Assembly (NCBI GenBank): GCA_021159445.1
Contig: JAGGRV010000477.1
Span: 1 to 10,756 of the forward strand
Length of the DNA stretch: 10,756 bases
Direction of reading: 5' to 3'
Source of the DNA: Deltaproteobacteria bacterium
Lineage (GTDB): Bacteria; Desulfobacterota; Dissulfuribacteria; Dissulfuribacterales; UBA3076
The notes beneath the pieces are model-generated. The model did no database searches and was not told the origin of the DNA. It worked only from the letters and a program-made list of their open reading frames with translations. Positions 7,812 to 10,756 of the stretch are shown here, one piece after another (position 1 is the first letter of the stretch; the number at the start of each line of letters is the position of its first letter). The position numbers and the translations under genes are program-made.

Positions 7812-8039
7812 CTAATCGTTTCTATCAAGTTCAAGGATGAGTCCGTTAAGGTCTTCTTTGGCCTTTTCCAGAATCAACTGCGCGCATTCCATGCAGTAGT
7901 TGTTCTTCGACATATTCTCCTTGATGACCAAGCACCTGTCGCCCTTGCTGATATCGTGCCCTTTGTTCCGGGAGCACTGCCGTCGGCGTTGCGCCGTTTC
8001 GAAGCAGGCGGATACGAGAAGGCGTTTTAGTTTAGGCAT
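7812..8039 (-). CDS. Small zinc-finger-like protein, function unknown
   Basis: This 75-aa protein has a basic N-terminus (MPKLKRLL), then Cys22 and His28 in QCSRNKGHDI, a KGDRC turn with Cys36, and Y-C-x-x-C-A at 48-53 (Cys49, Cys52), followed by a helix. Spaced pairs of Cys/His with a K-G turn suggest one zinc-binding treble-clef or PARP-finger-like fold, which often contacts DNA or protein. No named family can be assigned from sequence alone. Its ATG lies three bases after the helicase stop, and its AAGGAG site (8047-8052) sits inside the end of that gene, so the two are co-translated. Placed between the helicase and the Mre11/Rad50 genes, it may be an adaptor or DNA-binding subunit, which is inference. 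GC content is intermediate between its neighbours. Confidence 0.75.
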   Translation of the reverse strand: MPKLKRLLVSACFETAQRRRQCSRNKGHDISKGDRCLVIKENMSKNNYCMECAQLILEKAKEDLNGLILELDRND

Positions 8040-8042
8040 AGG

Positions 8043-8567
8043 TCATCTCCTTGAAAGGCGCTCCTGGATTTCTGCTTGGACCTCGTCCCCGATCTGGTCG
8101 ATCTGTTCAAGGACTTCCTCCAGCCGCTCCAGCGGGATTTCACCGCGTGTTCCACCGTCGGCCTCAAGCCGCTCATTGACAGCGCGGTTCACGATCTGGA
8201 TGACCGCCGCGAAGTTGTTTACGCTTCGAAGCTCGGGATAGGCCAAGGCAATGTTGCGCCCATTGATCGAAGCGCCAATCGCGGTCACGACGCGATTAGC
8301 CAGGGTACGGGAGCGTTCGTTGAGCCTTCGGCGAGCTTCCTGGCGGCGGCGCTGGGGAGTTACCGGAATTTCACGGGGTTCCATGCCTTCGCGGGTTCGA
8401 GCCTGGATGAGACGCTGCCGGAGGTTGTCTCGTGATAGTCCGAGTGCTTCCGGATCAAGACCACGTCTCCGGAATTCCTCTATCAGGTCGTCGATAACGG
8501 CATCATCCATCGGGTCCAGATATGCCTGCTCGATGAAGTGACTGATAATTTCGTCCTGGACTACCAT
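8043..8567 (-). CDS. C-terminal part of the frameshifted SF2 helicase
   Basis: This frame encodes 174 residues from ATG 8567, mostly helical and charged, ending ERLSRR. It has no catalytic motif. Reading the same frame upstream of the ATG gives 36 more sense codons, including AIDQEDQELIQGWLESG, back to a TGA next to the point where the helicase frame is lost. That stretch reads as natural protein, while the helicase ORF over the same bases turns into Arg/Ser-rich sequence. The segment is therefore best seen as the C-terminal domain of the helicase, with the intact protein about 619 aa at 9901-8043. If the frameshift is real, this part might still be made from ATG 8567, which overlaps the helicase ORF stop (ATGGTAG), although no good ribosome site precedes it. 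Confidence 0.7.
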   Translation of the reverse strand: MVVQDEIISHFIEQAYLDPMDDAVIDDLIEEFRRRGLDPEALGLSRDNLRQRLIQARTREGMEPREIPVTPQRRRQEARRRLNERSRTLANRVVTAIGASINGRNIALAYPELRSVNNFAAVIQIVNRAVNERLEADGGTRGEIPLERLEEVLEQIDQIGDEVQAEIQERLSRR

Positions 8568-9901
8568 GTCCGGGGTGAGGCGTCTCCTCTGGCCCGGCTC
8601 ATCCGCCGGGGGGCGCTCGTCGCCCGATTCAAGCCAGCCCTGGATGAGTTCCTGGTCCTCCTGATCGATCGCCTGAAATCATCCCAATGGCGGTCGATGT
8701 TCAGCCCCACATGAGATACCGCAATTCCTTTATTATTCTGGTGCTGTGGGTTGTTCTGGTGGATGACCCTCATGATCCTTCCGATGAACTGAACATAGGG
8801 AGATAGCGACCGAAACGGCTGGAATATCGCGGCCACGCTGAGGTTTGGGTGATCGAATCCCTCGCCGAGCATTCGGACTTGAACGATACAGTCGATGCGG
8901 CCTCGGCGCAGGTCCTGGAGCACGTCCTCGATCTGATCCGCCGGCATGTTACTGTGGATTTCCCTCGCCTGTAAGCCACGTTCCGTATAGAGAGATCGGA
9001 CCTGGCGGGAATGATCGACAGAGCAGGCGACGGCTATCATCTGATGGAATGTCCCCGTCTGCCGGAGATGCTGCAGCCACTGAATGCTTGCGTCCACTAT
9101 GGATCGGTTGCACTCCGGCGCGAGCGCCACACCACGGCTGAACCATTCCTCATCCCTCAGTTGAAGGACCTCTTCAAGGGTGTGCCGTCTGGAATCTCCG
9201 CGATAAGTGAAGGAGATCTCTTGGGGCGCGACGTTCACGGCGGTGATCTGCTTGATATACCCCCGGACCATGGCGGTCCGGAAGGGATAGGCGTAAACCA
9301 GCTCGCCGGCAATTTCACGGCCGTCACCACGAAACGGAGTGGCGGTTAGGCTGACGACCTTGGCGTTCGGGAACCTCTCGAAAACACGCTCCCAACTTCT
9401 GGCCACATTGTGGTGTCCCTCATCGACCAGGATCAGGTCGAAGAACCCATCGGGGAATGTCGGGAGCCACCGATCCGCCCGGCTGGCCAGCTGCTGGATG
9501 TTGGTGACCACAATATGCGAGTTCTCGCAGTCGTGGATGTTTGCATCCTGGCCGTCCAACACGGCCGTGAAAGGGCCATGACTCACGTCGGTTAACACGC
9601 GTGTGGAAGTCCAGAAGCATTCGCGCCCAGCGACGTCGAAGGCGGTGGAGATGCCACGGCGAATCTCAAGGTTCGGCGCGATCACGAGAACACGGCCTTG
9701 GGCAATCTCGAAGGGCAGCAGCGCCATGAGACCTGTCTTGCCGCAGCCAACAGGAATCTGGAGAATGGCGTGCTCAGAACTGTTCCGGAAATGCTGGCGC
9801 GTGCGAAACCATCCCTCGATCTGGGGATCGCGCAGGTCGGGATTACCCTGGATGAACGCCTGGGTGTCACTAAAGAAACGTGCTATTTCCTCATTTGTCA
9901 T
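8561..9901 (-). CDS. DEAD/DEAH-type superfamily 2 helicase, truncated by frameshift
   Basis: This 446-aa ORF carries a complete pair of RecA-like helicase domains of the kind found in restriction and phage-defence systems. Visible motifs are Walker A PVGCGKTG (50-57), motif Ia VLVIAPN (71-77), VVTNIQQL (131-138), motif II VDEGHH (159-164), motif III SLTATPFRG (184-192), motif V LGEGFDHP (345-352) and motif VI QFIGRIMR (371-378). After NIDRHWDDFR at 401-410 the frame is lost and the last 36 residues are out-of-frame sequence. The continuation lies in the other frame down to 8043. Because all ATPase motifs precede the break, the truncated protein might keep ATPase activity but lack its C-terminal domain. 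ATG 9901 overlaps the previous stop (ATGA) and has AGGGAG six bases upstream. Likely roles are DNA translocation or unwinding; the specific family is not assigned. Confidence 0.88.
   Translation of the reverse strand: MTNEEIARFFSDTQAFIQGNPDLRDPQIEGWFRTRQHFRNSSEHAILQIPVGCGKTGLMALLPFEIAQGRVLVIAPNLEIRRGISTAFDVAGRECFWTSTRVLTDVSHGPFTAVLDGQDANIHDCENSHIVVTNIQQLASRADRWLPTFPDGFFDLILVDEGHHNVARSWERVFERFPNAKVVSLTATPFRGDGREIAGELVYAYPFRTAMVRGYIKQITAVNVAPQEISFTYRGDSRRHTLEEVLQLRDEEWFSRGVALAPECNRSIVDASIQWLQHLRQTGTFHQMIAVACSVDHSRQVRSLYTERGLQAREIHSNMPADQIEDVLQDLRRGRIDCIVQVRMLGEGFDHPNLSVAAIFQPFRSLSPYVQFIGRIMRVIHQNNPQHQNNKGIAVSHVGLNIDRHWDDFRRSIRRTRNSSRAGLNRATSAPRRMSRARGDASPRTW
8671..8676 (-). other. One-base frameshift site in the helicase gene
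   Basis: On the coding strand the sequence reads GAT GAT TTC AGG CGA TCG. Adding one G after AGG gives AGG GCG ATC GAT CAG, which continues the protein as DDFRAIDQEDQEL and joins the helicase to the downstream ORF without a stop to 8043. The simplest explanation is loss of one base from a GGG run, either a real mutation or a sequencing or assembly error. No classical slippery heptamer is present here, so programmed frameshifting is less likely. Confidence 0.8.
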
Positions 9902-10692
9902 AAACTACTCCCTACGCGTGTCCTATTGGTTGTTTTGCGATGCTCTTCCCGCAGCATCACCAGATCGTCATCCAGGCCGTGGCGCAGGATGTTCAAGCGA
10001 GGAGAAAGGGATGCCACATGCTCGGCTGAGACATGAGCCAGACGAAATGGGAAAATGCTTGGGCTGTCGAGCAGGTCCTTGATGGCGGCGGAACCGTTCA
10101 TACGCGCGTGCAAAGATGCCTCAACCAACCAGGCAATGAGCTTGGGATCTTGAATCGAGTACTGATTCCCTTGGGCATAAACGCCTTTGTCTTGGGTCTC
10201 GTTCAAGACACCCCAGTCGATGAATGAACGCAGAACTCGCCGAGCAGCCCGCGATGCAGTTTCACGCTCTCCATATTGTTCCTTGATGCGCCTCTGGACG
10301 TGTGCTGCCGCAGCCGTTCCCTGTAACCGCAAGAGCCTGCCGGTGTGCGCGGCGACCGCACCCCAGAAAGGATAGGTCGCCAGCGCCATGCCCCAGTGAA
10401 CGGCGATGCGATCTTTCCGGGGCAGTCCTTGGAGTATCTTCAGGCCTTCATCCCGGAGAGCTTCAAGCCCACTTGGCACGGTGAGCCAGGTCTTCATCAG
10501 GATGGTGATAGCCTTTTCTCTATTGCCCCGAACGGCTTGGCCGCCAACTGAAACCTTGTCCTTCAGCATTTCCTGGAGTGAGTCCTTGACAGCGGTTTTG
10601 TCGTTCCCGGCCAATATCAAATTGGCTGTCTTTTCGAACCACTCAAGCCGGATACGTTGGCTGAAACCGATCTGGGCTTTCCGTCCGTTCAT
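9898..10692 (-). CDS. Helical accessory protein in a BrxA-like position
   Basis: This 264-aa protein is predominantly alpha-helical, with no signal peptide, membrane segment or catalytic motif. Features include an N-terminal basic helix (FSQRIRLEWFEKTANLILAG, 10-29), a central hydrophobic segment with HWGMALATYPFWGAVAAH (99-116), and a probable winged-helix around RRVLRSFIDWGVL (about 150-162). The layout (small helical protein, direct successor of a PglZ-domain gene, with a winged-helix-like part) recalls BrxA (DUF1819), which follows pglZ in type 3 BREX. I see no strong sequence match, so BrxA-like is a positional and architectural suggestion only. ATG 10692 overlaps the upstream stop (ATGA) and has AGGAGG five bases upstream. 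Its own stop overlaps the helicase start. It is probably a DNA- or RNA-binding accessory subunit. Confidence 0.8.
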   Translation of the reverse strand: MNGRKAQIGFSQRIRLEWFEKTANLILAGNDKTAVKDSLQEMLKDKVSVGGQAVRGNREKAITILMKTWLTVPSGLEALRDEGLKILQGLPRKDRIAVHWGMALATYPFWGAVAAHTGRLLRLQGTAAAAHVQRRIKEQYGERETASRAARRVLRSFIDWGVLNETQDKGVYAQGNQYSIQDPKLIAWLVEASLHARMNGSAAIKDLLDSPSIFPFRLAHVSAEHVASLSPRLNILRHGLDDDLVMLREEHRKTTNRTRVGSSL

Positions 10693-10756
10693 GTGTCCCT
10701 CCTTTCGATTTGAACAAGAGGGACGACGAGTTCTTCGAGAGAGACTCCACCATGAC
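10689..10756 (-). CDS. C-terminal end of a PglZ-domain-like protein (partial)
   Basis: The minus-strand frame entering at the right edge encodes HGGVSLEELVVPLVQIERR, ending DT and TGA at 10691-10689. The H-G-G-x-S-L-E-E-x-x-V-P pattern matches the end of the catalytic domain in PglZ and related alkaline-phosphatase-superfamily proteins, where the His is a metal ligand. PglZ proteins are core components of BREX/Pgl and related phage-exclusion systems. The stop overlaps the next ATG (ATGA), which supports this frame over the other two open ones. Only 22 codons are visible, so the family is a good guess, not proof. Confidence 0.6.
   Translation of the reverse strand, partial: HGGVSLEELVVPLVQIERRDT

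Noticed and set aside
8043..8567. An independent 174-aa gene starting at ATG 8567
   Set aside because: Good protein-like sequence continues in frame 36 codons upstream to the exact point where the helicase frame degenerates, and no ribosome site precedes the ATG. A frameshifted helicase C-terminus explains it better.
8671..8676. Programmed -1 frameshifting joining the helicase ORFs
   Set aside because: The codons at the junction (TTC AGG CGA) do not form a slippery heptamer, and no obvious downstream structure was seen. Base loss in a G run is simpler.
1..10756. CRISPR arrays, tRNAs, insertion sequences or attachment sites
   Set aside because: No direct-repeat array, cloverleaf, transposase or inverted-repeat ends were seen; nearly every base lies in a coding region.

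Overview
The window is a compact defence-type gene cluster from a prokaryote, probably a bacterium: strong AGGAGG-type ribosome binding sites, a bacterial DUF4236 protein and genes packed end to end. The phylum cannot be told from the sequence. All supportable genes lie on the minus strand, so transcription runs from high to low coordinates. Most junctions overlap by a few bases (ATGA or similar). No promoter or terminator is visible inside the cluster, and both ends run off the window, so this is the interior of a longer operon.

In transcription order: (1) the last 22 codons of a gene whose C-terminus resembles PglZ-domain (alkaline-phosphatase superfamily) proteins of BREX-like systems, 10756-10689; (2) a 264-aa helical protein in the position of a BrxA-like accessory protein, 10692-9898; (3) a superfamily 2 helicase, 9901-8043, now split by a one-base frameshift near 8673 into a 446-aa helicase ORF and a 174-aa C-terminal ORF; (4) a 75-aa zinc-finger-like protein, 8039-7812; (5) an SbcD/Mre11-like nuclease, 7740-6604; (6) an SbcC/Rad50-like ATPase, 6607-3974; (7) a SIR2-domain protein, 3931-2519; (8) a HerA hexameric ATPase, 2526-289; (9) the start of a DUF4236 protein, 292 to beyond position 1.

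Two modules appear to be joined. The upstream one (PglZ tail, BrxA-like, helicase) looks like part of a BREX- or phosphorothioation-linked restriction system and is GC-rich. The downstream one (SbcD, SbcC, SIR2, HerA) resembles the archaeal HerA-NurA-Mre11-Rad50 DNA-end-resection operon, but with SIR2 in the place of the NurA nuclease. SIR2-HerA pairs are a known anti-phage system in which SIR2 acts as NADase and/or nuclease. A plausible model, which is inference, is that the PglZ/helicase part recognises or processes foreign DNA, Mre11-Rad50 handles DNA ends, and SIR2-HerA is the effector. The odd points are the helicase frameshift, altered metal-binding residues in the Mre11-like protein, a Rad50-like protein without a zinc hook, and a DUF4236 gene translationally coupled to HerA. 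No rRNA, tRNA, CRISPR array, insertion sequence or integrase was seen, and no gene-free stretch exceeds 71 bases.
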